Positions 43,994 to 54,061 of a stretch of DNA of 64,000 bases are shown here, piece by piece. Every line of letters starts with the position of its first letter. The stretch's first letter is position 1. The position numbers were made by a program, and so were the translations under genes. This stretch comes from Azolla caroliniana (lineage: Eukaryota > Polypodiophyta): positions 5,766,001 through 5,830,000 of the forward strand of contig JBHGNT010000020.1 of NCBI GenBank assembly GCA_043228905.1, in the 5' to 3' direction. The notes below the pieces were generated by a model, which saw only the letters and a program-made list of their open reading frames with translations, did no database searches and was not told the DNA's origin.

Positions 43994-46360
43994 AGATGGT
44001 GTTAGACAAAGCCTTAGATATCTCGATCTCTTTCGAGTATTACCTTTTTACGGCACGACAATGTTGTAGAGTGGCATTCAAGATCGCACTTTGTGTTAGC
44101 AACATGAGATTACATAGAGTGCAACAAAGACTTTTAAACACCAACAATCCCATTGAGGATGATAATTTGCCAAGTATGCATGGTGCATCAGGTAGAAATG
44201 CGATCTGTTGGATGAAGACATACTTCAAGTTCAAATGTGAGATAATGCCAACTACTGGTAGGTTGCATCTCTCTGACAATTATACACGTCAAGAAGTTTA
44301 TGATTCCTATAGATTGGAAATGTCAACTTGTTGCGACAAGTATGTCACCTACAGTCAGTTCACAAGGTTGTGGACATTGCACTTTAGTAATGTTATTATA
44401 CCTCATAAAGTACGTATGGGGTATTGTTCAGTATGTGCAAACCTAAAGAGCGTGTGTAAAGGGGCAAAGACAACGACAAAGAAGGAGCTAAATAAGAAAT
44501 TGTTACAAGATCACCGAGACACCCAAGCATTAGAGCGAAAAAGAGCTATGCGCCATAGGGAAAAGTCGATAAACAATCCAACTAAGTACATGTGTTTAAT
44601 GATAGATGGAATGGACCAAAAGAAGACGTGTCTACCTCATCTTAAACGTCTTCCTAAATATGTCAACGACGATTGTCTCGTGCAGATGCATTTGGTGGGT
44701 TGTTTAGCCTATAATGGAAGTGTGAAGCCTCATGTCTTCGTCACCTACCCAAATGTCCACAATGACCCTAAATTAACAGTCACTGTGATTCAAAAAGTAT
44801 TGATGTCTTGGGGGTAGTCTTTGTCGTCGGTTTTATATATCCAACTAGACAATATTGCTCGGGAAAACAAAAATTCTACGGTGTTTGGTTATCTAAGTAT
44901 GTTGGTGAACCAAGGAATTTTTAGGAAAGTGAAGGTTAACTTTCTATTGGTTGGTCACACACATGACCATATCGATGAGATGTTCAGTAACTTCTCTAGG
45001 CAGTTATCATGATATGATGCTTTTACGTTACCTAAGTTGTTCGACATCACTCGTGATGCATATACACCACGCCCAATCGTGGAACTCTTGAAGGAAATAT
45101 ATGATTTCAAGAGATACATATTAGATGGTGGTGAGCGAAATGCCAAAGTGTTAGCGCCCTTAAATAATATAAGTTTCAACCACGTATTCTTAATAAATAA
45201 AAATAATCATAGTGGTTGTACATTATTATATGCAAAGCAATATTCATCCTCCCTCAAATGGGAGCCTAAAGGCGGGTGTCAATTTCTACTTCATATGCCT
45301 TCAACTTTTATTTATGGTGCAAGATAAATGTCGATTGAGACTAAGAAAGTTGTCACTAATGTACTAGCTGATAATCCAAAGGATGTTTGGATGCAAGCGC
45401 TGTAAGACAAACGCAAGCACATTGACAATGCGATGAAGTATGTTGGGGAACAAGACACATCATGGTGGGATGTGTTCTTTAAAGATCAAGAACAAATTGT
45501 TGACAATTGTGTCCTTGGTACTTGGACCGTGCAAATACCCTTCACCTAGAATATACAACAGTGTCGTAATTTTCAGACTTCTCCTCTTGCACCTAATGCG
45601 ATTAATGATAGCTTGCTCCATCCACACAAAGGGACATATATGTTGGACCCAGGCTGACAAAAACAGCGGAAGCAAGGTGGCAAGGGAACTTGCAAGAATT
45701 GAAGGTGGGTATGTTAATTGCTACACCTGCTAATGATAATGAGTTAGGACATCAATTTTGGATTGGTAAGGTTTTAGATGTGGTGATGCATGAGAACCAA
45801 AGCCAAATCCAGTCTACAAAAGGTGCATTGGTACAACACTAAAAGCAAAATTGCCTTTACCGGCAAGTATGCTTTAGAGATGATGGAATGTCCACGGTCA
45901 AGGGGGAATAGAAAGAGGAAAAGAAATATTCGTAGCACTTCATGCCTAGACATTGGTGATATAGATCGTCTATACATAACATGGAATGTCAACATCTAGT
46001 TTTAGATGAAGACAATGCCTTAATAGGTACATCCGAAGATGACAAGGAACAATCTACATTGTATATTAGTTATAGTAGCGACTCTAGATCATGATTCAAG
46101 TGAGTTTTGTAAATTTGACACTCCTCAATGATATTTTGGTATCTAATGTAAGAGAGTGTCATTTGTAATACTCGAAATATGCGTAAATTATGTTTAGAAA
46201 TATTATTGCTATGTACAGACATTGTTTGTTACAAAATACATCACTTCTTGACTTCTCAGTGATAGTGGACATTGTACCATTTCGATTATAGCATAATTTT
46301 AGCGTTTTTCAAAGTTTAGGAAATGATGATTTTTTGAGGTTTTCCAACGACATTTTGAGA

Positions 46361-46478
46361 ACATGGGATACTAGTATCATTACGTTTTGTGAATAGAGTA
46401 TCTAAACCCCAAAATTTGAGGGAATATTCCTTATCCTTCCATTTTTGCGTGATCCTTCTACTTCTGAACACGAACGTG
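46361..46478. repeat. Right terminal inverted repeat, copy B
   Basis: ACATGGGATACTAG to CGAACGTG; counterpart of 32080-32189. Confidence 0.8.
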
Positions 46479-46517
46479 TTAAGTGGAATGCGCTATCCAC
46501 TTGTGAACGCGAACGTG
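46479..46517. repeat. TTAA plus displaced tip of copy C terminal repeat
   Basis: The TTAA duplication (46479-46482), then GTGGAATGCGCTATCC and GAACGCGAACGTG. This is the outer part of a terminal repeat and fits directly onto the repeat interrupted at 32079. It is followed by TTTC, so copy C's own flank is not TTAA. Confidence 0.7.
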
Positions 46518-47266
46518 TTTCTTGTTGAACTGAGGTTATAAGTTCAATCCTCACCAACTAATCACTGTGGCGTGACATTATCCTCGCCTTTATGACCGCC
46601 TTTTCGAAAGCGTGGTGTAGGGGTGAGCGAGAATTGGAGCACCAACGAACGTGAGCGACCATGTACGGTCCACACCGGGAAATGGAACACCAACGGGCGT
46701 GAGCGACCATGTGCGGCCCTCACCGGGAACTGGAACAACAATGGGTGTGAGCAACCATGTGCGGTCCTCATTGGGAACTGGAACAACAACGAACGAAGGA
46801 GTGCAGGTGAAGTGGTCAACTCGACTTCTTCTATCATGAGAGGGTAAATAGTCGAGGTTGACCCAAGATACTGTTTTTCATAACATTCGATCATCGATAT
46901 ACCTAAAACATCTCTAGGAATCTTATCCTTAATTATTTCAATTGGAAATGTATTTTTAAAGTTGCCAATGGCTTGAATTAAAGATGAACCCTCAACATTA
47001 GTGCATGATTCTTTTGAAGATAGTTTTTGTCGTTATCCATACCAAGCTTGATATAGACTTATATTTCTTTTAAATGCCATTTCTTTTCTCGTTTCACATT
47101 CAAAATATTGTTTTTGCATACACATAGGAAACTAGTTCATAAAATACACCGTCTTCATTTATTTCCACTCAAATCTTTACACATGTGAGATCTTCTCTCA
47201 CAATAACAATGTCTAAACATTTATCTTCATCATCCCTGTGATGGTCAAACACTGATAATAGATTCT
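46518..47266. other. Intergenic with 48-bp minisatellite
   Basis: Between 46623 and about 46800 three to four copies of a 48-bp unit (starting GTGAGCGACCATGT at 46651, 46699, 46747) occur. The remainder shows no gene. A box B-like AGTTCAATCC at 46543 is too isolated to call a SINE. Confidence 0.6.
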
Positions 47267-47329
47267 TCATCTTTGACCAACCAATAGAATGGGCCATCTA
47301 TCACTTTTCATATAGCCATACATCATACA

Positions 47330-47615
47330 TATGTGTATATTTATGTGTTTGCATGTGTGTATGTATATTCTATACATATGTGTGTGTTTGTTTATGTATG
47401 TATGTATGTATGTATGTATGTATGTATATTCTTTATATGTGTGCGTGTGTGTGTATTTATGCATGTGCGCATTATGTTTGTGCTATATATGTGTGATATG
47501 TGTACATGTATTAGGAATTAGGTGTAGGTACATCTACACTTGTGTGTACTTGTGTATCATGTGTACCTTCGAGGACCTAGGCCTCTGTGTGTGTGTGTGT
47601 GCGCGCGCGCGCGTA
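47330..47615. repeat. TG/TATG/CG microsatellite cluster
   Basis: Alternating TGTATGTATG, TGTGTG and CGCGCG runs, potentially Z-DNA forming. Frames on both strands are repeat artefacts. Confidence 0.9.
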
Positions 47616-47759
47616 TCTATATATTGCATGTGTTGTATTGGTGAAAGCATGAGAATGGGAGCAATTAGTTGTGTCCTTGAAATAACTAATTAGCTATGCA
47701 AAAAGTTGAATCTAATTTACTTGTTTAGCAATTTTAGGGATTATCAAAATGTGATATAA

Positions 47760-47919
47760 TGTGGCGGTCACATGGACCACACCCAAATTAGGCCCCTACC
47801 AAGCCCCCATAATTAGAAGAGCTAATTGGAGCGGGAGAACACCCTCCACGCTAAGAGTAGTCTATAAAATGTAACTTGGAACGTAATGGAAGGGAGGCTA
47901 TTCTTGAGAGCATTTCACA
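47760..47919 (+). repeat. 5' LTR of gypsy element (160 bp)
   Basis: TGTGGCGGTCACATGG to GCATTTCACA, with TATA-like TCTATAAAATG at 47862. A TGG (47925) after the LTR could begin the primer-binding site (TGGTGGAGAAGCAGGG); tRNA type not assigned. Confidence 0.85.
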
Positions 47920-47979
47920 TCTTGGTGGAGAAGCAGGGTAGAGCAACCCCAACTCACAACCCCAACAACACACGCCACG

Positions 47980-48750
47980 ATGCAACACGACAACAACGGC
48001 GGCAACGTAAACTCAATGAATCCGGAATTCCTACAACAACAAATTCACGAACATCAGCCCACATCGCCAATCGACCAACTGGTTCAAGCCCTGTCCAACA
48101 TTATTTTACAAGTTAACCATACTAACCAAGCCATGTTGTCATTTCTTTCAGCACGATCCGAGCCACAACAGAATCTCCTGGACCCTCGAGTTCGCCAAAA
48201 ACCATTCTCTGGCCTACCATCGGAAGATGTCCTCTCTTGGCTGGATCATTTCAAAATGGTGGCCAGTTACCACCAGTGGCCACACCCCCGAAAGGCAATG
48301 GAAATGAAGACATTCCTCGAGAATATCACAGCAACATGGCTCGTCCAACAACCCGAAGAGACACACAACGACTGGGATTTGTTACGGGTAGCCATGATTC
48401 GGAATTTTGCTCTTCAAGACTCCCGCCAGACAGCCCTACAACAACTCGAGTCAATTGGCCAACAGCCACACGAACCCATCACCCAGTTCGTGGTTCGGAT
48501 TGTGCAGATCCTACGTCGGGCTAACGCCAACATGTCGGAAGACATGAAGTTGTTTTTCTTTTGGCCGCGTATCCAACATGACCTCCGCCGCCATGTACGC
48601 GATCAAGGCCCGACGAGACTACACGAAGCCATCCTCACCGCCCAACGCATCGAAGCTGCAGACGCGCACGACATGCACACACCAGGTAATCTCAGTCATG
48701 ATCATACAAACACTATGCCAGCCACCACTCCCATGGACATCGACATCTAG
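47980..48750 (+). CDS. Gypsy gag
   Basis: 256 codons, open: MQHDNNGGNVNSM start, a Gln/His-rich N-terminus, and the retrotransposon gag core SGLPSEDVLSWLDHFKMVA, ATWLVQQPEETHNDWDLLR, QQLESIGQQPHEPITQFVVR, HEAILTAQRIEAAD. It ends at TTPMDIDI. A zinc knuckle (CFYCNN-GHIRRH) is readable just beyond the stop (48810-48850) with two stops in it, so the original gag was longer. Confidence 0.82.
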   Translation: MQHDNNGGNVNSMNPEFLQQQIHEHQPTSPIDQLVQALSNIILQVNHTNQAMLSFLSARSEPQQNLLDPRVRQKPFSGLPSEDVLSWLDHFKMVASYHQWPHPRKAMEMKTFLENITATWLVQQPEETHNDWDLLRVAMIRNFALQDSRQTALQQLESIGQQPHEPITQFVVRIVQILRRANANMSEDMKLFFFWPRIQHDLRRHVRDQGPTRLHEAILTAQRIEAADAHDMHTPGNLSHDHTNTMPATTPMDIDI

Positions 48751-49850
48751 AACGCGCAATTACATGCCAAGCGTGCATTGCCCGAACGAGATAGCCAGGG
48801 ACGCCCCAAATGTTTCTACTGCAACAACTAGGGCCACATTCGGCGTCACTGACGAAAGTGGCAAAATCACCAACAGAAGCAGAACGTCCAATTAGCCGAC
48901 GCTACCTCCCTCTCTGAACTCCCGGAAAACTAATACGCGGGGTGCCGTAGGGAGAGCGACCCCCGCACGTCCACACCTCCACGTCATCAACTTCTCCCGT
49001 TTCTCCACGATCGAGCCGCCCTCGCACGTCCACGCCTCCACGTCATCAACTTCTCCCATTTATACCACGATCGAGTCGACCCCGCATGTCCACGCTTCCA
49101 CGTCATCCACTTCGCCCGTTTGTACCACAATCGCCCGCCTCTAGCACACAACCCAAGAAGTTCTCCTCGACTCTGGCAGCATCATCTCTTCCATCAGCGC
49201 AAATGTAGTCACCCAATTACAACTTCCCACAAGCCACGCACCACACATTAAAATCCTCTTCGGCAAACAACAATGGTTGTACCACTCACATACGCAAGTC
49301 ATGTGCATGCTCATCATCTCTTCCATCAGCGCAGATTTAGTCACCCAATTACAACTTCCCACGAGCCATGCACCACACATTAAAATCCTCTTCGGCAAAC
49401 AACAATGGTTGTACCACTCACATACGCAAGACATGTGCATGCTCACCATCAGTTCCGCCCAAATCCAACATCGTTTCTACGTCCTCCCGCGCCAGTTGTT
49501 CCCAATCACCCTAGGCTGTGATTGGTTCCTCCATAGTCAAGCCTATTCTCGATTTCTCCTCACAACAACTCATCCTCCCCAATCACCTTCCGATCATGCT
49601 CTTCACTACTCCGCGAGATACCACCCACATCAGCAACACATAGTACCTGGTATCACCGACAGAGCGCATCCACGACATCTGACGGCTTCTAGCCACCTTT
49701 CCCTCGCTATCTACATCACCTACAAAACCTCCCTCGGTCCGTTTTCCAATCCACCACACGATTCCTACAGGCAACGCCCGCCCCATCAGCGCAACTCCCC
49801 AACATCACTCGCCTCTCGACCACGAGCGCATCGACAACACTGTCAAAACT
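48751..49850 (+). pseudogene. Gypsy knuckle-protease region with tandem repeats, decayed
   Basis: After the gag stop come a broken CCHC knuckle and repeated units: CCACGTCATC-type about 60-bp repeats at 48960-49120, and a direct repeat of about 121 bp at 49185-49305 / 49310-49426 (CATCAGCGCA...CAATGGTTGTACCAC). The duplicated stretch reads like LDSGSIISSI...THAPHIKI (protease). Stops and the duplication make it non-functional. Confidence 0.65.
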
Positions 49851-50900
49851 ATGCTACAATAGGGGATTATCACACCTTCCAAGAGCGAGTGGATCTCGGA
49901 GCCACACATGGTAAAGAAAGGGGATGGCTCTTACCGTTTTTGTGTCGACTTCCGATAACTAAACCATGTCACCACCCATGACCAATATCCTCTCCCTCGT
50001 AACGACGACCTCCTCGACCAGCTCAGCAAATCAAAGTACTTCACCTCCCTCGATCTGGCCTCGGGATATTGGCAGATCCCTATGAATCCTAAATATTCCC
50101 ACAAAACTGCATTCCGCACTAGGAAAGGCATTTTTCAGTTCACACGGATGCCTTTCGGCCTATCCGATGTTGGGAGCACATTCCAACGAATGGCTAACAC
50201 CATCTTCGATGATCTCATCACCCACCGCGTCGTCATCATCTATCTAGACGATATTCTGATACGTACAAGCACTTGGGCGGACCACCTTCAAGTCCTTCGG
50301 GAGGTCCTAACTTGTGTTCAACGCTATCGATTGCAGCTACAATGGAAGAAGTGTCGATGGGGTAGTATGCGCCTCTGCTTCCTCGGATACCTCATCTCCT
50401 TCGACGGAGTACAAATGGACCCAGAGAAGACGAAAGCAATCCAAAAACTCCCACACCCCACCACAGTCAAGCAGCCTCAACGCTTCCTCAGCCTCCTCAC
50501 GTTCTCTCTTCGCTTCATCCCATGGCTAGCCAACCTGTCATCCCCACTACGTGCGCTCCTGCAAAAAGACGCACCCTTCCTATGGACCGAAGCCTGCGAA
50601 TCCAGTTTCCTACAACTCAAGCGAACACTCGAAGCCTCTAACCTCTTAGCCCACCCTGATTTCACGAAGCCTTTCCATCTGCAGACGGATGCCTCCAATG
50701 TCGGCCTTGGTGTGGTCTTGCTCCAATCCAACGACAACGACCAACTCCGCCCAATTGCCTACATAAGTCGGTCACTTACCAAAGCCGAACAAAATTACTC
50801 GACAACGGAAAAAGAGTTGCTCACCATCGTTTCCACCCATACCTACACGGATCAAATACATCAGTCGAAATCGACCATCAGCCATTGCTCTCCCTCATAA
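49851..50900 (+). pseudogene. Gypsy reverse transcriptase and RNase H
   Basis: RT begins GIITPSKSEWISEPHMVKKGDG and SYRFCVDFR-LNHVT (one stop). It continues SKYFTSLDLASGYWQIPM and open from 50082: KTAFRTRKGIFQFTRMPFGL, VIIYLDDILI (catalytic YLDD), CFLGYLISFDGVQMDPEKTKAI. RNase H follows: FHLQTDASNVGLGVVLLQ (DAS), IAYISRSLTKAEQNYSTTEKELLTIV. It then breaks by a short deletion and frame change near 50840-50880. Confidence 0.85.
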
Positions 50901-52441
50901 AGAAGGCTCATCCACCCGGTCGCTTACTCCGTTGGGCTTTGGCGCTACAGGATTACACATTCACTCTGCGTTATCGCCGTGGTTCCCAGAACATCGTCGC
51001 CGATGGATTATCCCGCATATCCTTTCAAGCGAACCAGATCGCCTCTGACACAATCGATTTCCCCATATCCTCGTCCCAAATTGCCAACATGCAACAACAC
51101 GAAAAAATATTCCAAGACATCTGCCACCGCCTATGAGCCGAGCCCACATCATCCCTCACCAAGCAATTCATGATCCAGGATAATGTCCTGCTTTTTTGCC
51201 AAGGCATGGAACCCCAAGTCTACGTGCTTGAGCAACTGTGCCTATCTTACCTTCGTTTCTTCCACGATCACCCGTTGTCCGGCCACTTGGGTTTTCATAA
51301 GGTGCTACACAAAATCCATTGCAAATTCTATTGGTTGGGGCTACGCCACGATGTCACCTCCTACATCAAAGCATGCAACTTATGTCAGGCCATCAAATCA
51401 CCTCAAGTGGCTCAAGGCCTCTTACATCCGATACAAGTTCAAGCTCCATTTGAAATCGTCGGATGGGACATTATGGGCCCCTTTCCCGAGTCACAAGAAG
51501 GGAACAAATTCATCCTCGTCATAACTGAGTACTTGACGCATTGGGCTGAGACGGCCGCTATCCCAGATGCGAAGGCTATGACCATCGCCTCCAAACTATT
51601 GGAGAAAATCATCTTCCCCCATGGTTGCCCACTCCAAATCTTGTCTGATCGAGGACCCCAGTTCAACAGCGAGCTCCTACGCCTCGTTTCTACACAATTA
51701 GGAATCCACCAATTATTCACATCACCCTACCATCCGCAGACGAATGGATTGACGGAGCGCCTCAATCAAACCTTAAAACAACAAATCTCGGCCTACATTG
51801 ATCCGCTGCACTCGACCTGGGACCGGATCTTGCCCTTTGTTACGCTTGCCTACAACACAACTGTGCAAGCCTCCACCCGCATTAGCCCATTTCAGGCCCT
51901 TTACGGAAGGGACCCGCGCTTACCCCTAGAAGTGGCAGTCCCGCAACCAATCACACGACTCCACTCTGACGCAGTGTCCTGGTGGTCCCACCTGCAACAA
52001 CTCCAGCCCCTCCTCCGCAAAGCCATCACAAGCAACCTGCACCAAGCACAACTACACCAAAAACGACAACACGATGCAAGCCACGCCAACCATCAATACC
52101 ACGTCAGCGACAAAGTCCTCGTTTATTTCCCCATCTGTCGTCATGGCCTCAACAAGTCACTCATGCACCGATGGATCGGTCCCTTCGAAGTTCAAAAGCA
52201 GATACGCAACACTACATATCTGCTCTACCGCGCCTCTAACAACCACTCTACCTTTGCCCACCAGTCTCGCATGAAGCCCTTCCATCAGCTACCATCGCCC
52301 CCGCCCACGCTCATGCCCACGCTCATGCCCACGCTCATGCCCACGCCCACGCCCACGCCCACGCCCGTGTCATCCCCCCCGCCTAGAACCGTCGTTCACG
52401 CCCCGTCGCGATCCGACCGCACAATAACTTTGTTTTTATAA
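50885..52441 (+). pseudogene. Gypsy RNase H end and integrase
   Basis: QPLLSLIKKAHPPGRLLRWA and GSQNIVADGLSRI complete RNase H. A stop at 51134 precedes the integrase, open for 423 codons from 51170: zinc domain H...H...C..C (HDHPLSGHLGFHK, CNLCQAIK), core GWDIMGPFPES, LSDRGPQFNSELL, PYHPQTNGLTERLNQTLKQ (Asp, Asp, Glu present), and the C-terminal fold VSDKVLVYFPI...RWIGPFEVQKQI. The tail has TLMP repeats then PTPTPTP from a GCCCACGCTCAT microsatellite. No chromodomain was recognised. Confidence 0.85.
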
Positions 52442-52449
52442 GGGGGAAC

Positions 52450-52661
52450 TGTGGCGGTCACATGGACCACACCCAAATTAGGCCCCTACCAAGCCCCATG
52501 GACCACACCCAAAATAGACCCCTACCAAGCCCCCATAATTAGAAGAGCTAATTGGAGCGGGAGAACACCCTCCACGCTAAGAGTAGTCTATAAAATGTAA
52601 CTTGGAACGTAATGGAAGGGAGGCTATTCTTGAGAGCATTTCACATCTTGAGCATTTCACA
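52450..52661 (+). repeat. 3' LTR of gypsy element (about 212 bp)
   Basis: As the 5' LTR, but with an internal duplication of about 36 bp (CATGGACCACACCCAAA repeated) and a duplicated end (ATTTCACATCTTGAGC). Confidence 0.83.
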
Positions 52662-52839
52662 ATAAGATAAAGTTAGAATTAAATGTGTACCATAAATGTT
52701 AGTATTAGAAGGGTTAGATATATAGCCAATTCCTAGGTGGATTCAATGTCCCATTATGCATGATCAATCGCATTGGTAACATGTGACTTGGGGTATTCCT
52801 CACAAATCATTCCTCAACAACCTTCCTTTCCTCAGAAAT

Positions 52840-53246
52840 GTTATTGTTGCTTCAATCGCTCCTTACCGCCTGTCTATGAATTTCTGTTGCAATTTCTCCA
52901 CACCGCCTCTCCATGCCTTCCTATTGCAATTGCTCCACACCACCTCTACATTAGAACATTCTGTTGCAATAGATCCTTACCACCACTATTCGCTCCGCTA
53001 TTGCAATCAGTCAATACTTCCTTTGTTTGTACCATCATTGCGATCGCTCATTCCTGCATCTACAAGTATTGTTGGCACCTATAGTCATCACCTCCGCTAC
53101 CCGTATTTCTGCCTCCAATTCCACTACTACACTCGATTACTTACTTCCATTGTTTGCGCCGTTGTTGCAATCGCTCACTTACCTTCATTGTTTGCTCCAC
53201 TACTGCAATCAATCGCTCACTTGCCGCCATTTTTCACTCCACTGTC
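52840..53246. repeat. Degenerate tandem repeat (TTGCAATNNNTC units)
   Basis: Eight or so imperfect units of roughly 50 bp containing (C/G)TATTGCAATCGCTC. No coding function; the open frames follow the repeat. Confidence 0.5.
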
Positions 53247-53680
53247 GTGCCTTTCGACACCGGATCATTGCATGAGTCGAGTGTAATTTGTCAAGGTTTT
53301 GGACTAGGAGGGAGGAGAAATTTGAAACAGAAAGATTAATGCACAGATGGTAAGAGAGAGATATAGAAAATTCCTGAATCCCACGAGTATAGTGTATTAG
53401 ATTAATCAATATTTAGAACCCTAATAATTCCCAAAAATTCAACCACCAATCACATTTTTCTCCCCTCCTTATATAGTGATTGGAGAGGCTAAGTATAGCT
53501 TACCACGTAGCAAGCATCATGCTTTTTCTTCTAATGAAAGTGTTCATGCACACTAGATGTGCATGAGTAGCGTTTTCTATCTATATAGACTTTATGCTTT
53601 CTCTCACTATAGTATTCATGCACGTGAGGACAAGCTCTTATAGTGCTCATTATAGAATTTGCACATGATGATAAGCTATT
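53247..53680 (-). repeat. LTR-like direct repeat, copy 1
   Basis: Homologous to 54062-54690. On the minus strand it has a TATA-like CTATATAAGGAGGGG (near 53471) and ends GTGTCGAAAGGCAC. May be an LTR or TRIM repeat; no primer-binding site found. Confidence 0.5.
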
Positions 53681-53714
53681 ATATATACTAAAAGTATAAT
53701 TATATTACTCATGA

Positions 53715-53820
53715 CAAGTTAGTATAATGGCAAGGCTTCAAATTATTAACATAGAGGTACAAGGTTTGAACCCTACCCTATGTATGTAATAATGTTTCAA
53801 CATTTTTTTCCTTTTTTTTT
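53715..53820 (+). repeat. SINE-like tRNA-derived piece
   Basis: Box A-like TTAGTATAATGGCAAGG and box B-like AGGTTTGAACCCTA about 45 bp apart, with a T-rich end (TTTTTTTTTCTTC). Between the two LTR-like repeats. Confidence 0.5.
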
Positions 53821-54061
53821 CTTCATAGTTATTCAATCCAGTACTCCATACGTTTTTTGTAGTATACGAAGTACACTACGACACTCGCCTTCTCCGAACC
53901 TGCATATCCTTCAGTATGTGCCAAAGTTTCTGGTGCTTGTTATTCTCCTTCATCCGTAGTATCCTCTATTTCTCCCATTATGTCGACCGTTAATTCCAAC
54001 CCACTTTCTTCACTTCCCGCATCTCCATGATCCATTCCATTAGTTCCTCTGTATTAGTGAC

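Larger units (their letters stand above)
38285..46095 (+). pseudogene. DDE/D-like transposase gene, copy B (interrupted)
   Basis: The N-terminus MGNNSPFSVEEYQLSSD with FSVEEY repeats is open to 38448, where copia LTR sequence begins. Coding homology resumes at about 42951 (DSGENVGDCQSPES in copy A) and is cut again by a solo LTR at 43280-43993. From 44000 it is largely open: ISFEYYLFTARQCC, GYCSVCANLKSVC, CLMIDGMDQKKTCLPH, a stop near 44817, VLYIQLDNIARENKNS, LLVGHTHDHIDEMFSNFS, a stop near 45010, later frameshifts near 45630 and a deletion near 45966. Copy B keeps the Asp in LDN that copy A has as LNN. Confidence 0.72.
32080..46478. mobile_element. ParB-methyltransferase DNA transposon, copy B (both ends present)
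   Basis: Left tip CATGTTCGCGTTTAGAAG, right tip GAACACGAACGTG, flanked by TTAA. Inside: methyltransferase gene (minus, 33273-36548), palindromic array (36922-37550) and transposase gene (plus, 38285-46095). It is interrupted by a copia-derived segment (38450-42950) and a solo LTR (43280-43993). Without these the element is about 9.2 kb. It is the only copy here with both terminal repeats. It sits in the terminal repeat of copy C, arranged tail to tail with that copy's methyltransferase gene. Confidence 0.8.
21240..46517. mobile_element. ParB-methyltransferase DNA transposon, copy C (older, split)
   Basis: A methyltransferase gene on the plus strand (21240-30950, interrupted by a copia at 22000-28968) is followed by a 1.1-kb 3' flank and a right terminal repeat. 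The repeat is itself cut at 32079 by copy B. Its missing tip is found immediately right of copy B (46479-46517: GTGGAATGCG...GAACGCGAACGTG). The transposase half and left terminus are absent. It is clearly more diverged from A and B than they are from each other, consistent with being the older insertion. Confidence 0.75.
47760..52661 (+). mobile_element. Ty3/gypsy retrotransposon with very short LTRs
   Basis: 5' LTR 47760-47919, gag, RT/RNase H, integrase, polypurine tract AAGGGGGAAC (52440-52449) and 3' LTR 52450-52661. Gene order (RT before integrase) is Ty3/gypsy. Flanks share ATAA on both sides, a possible 4-bp duplication. Stops in the gag-protease-RT part and a frame break in RNase H make it defective. 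Confidence 0.88.

Noticed and set aside
43654-44817. A 387-codon gene
   Set aside because: It is an accidental joining of solo-LTR sequence (to 43993) with part of the transposase; the N-terminal third is LTR.
32080-46478. A piggyBac element
   Set aside because: TTAA target sites match, but the tips (CATGTTCG) and the transposase motifs do not resemble piggyBac; I leave the superfamily open.
46518-46570. A tRNA-derived SINE
   Set aside because: Only a box B-like element was seen; no box A at proper spacing and no tail.
46623-46894. Repeated reading frames on both strands
   Set aside because: Explained by the 48-bp minisatellite; no domain, no codon-based conservation.
47267-47693. Open frames of 60-120 codons on both strands
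   Set aside because: They are translations of TG/TATG microsatellites with no protein features.
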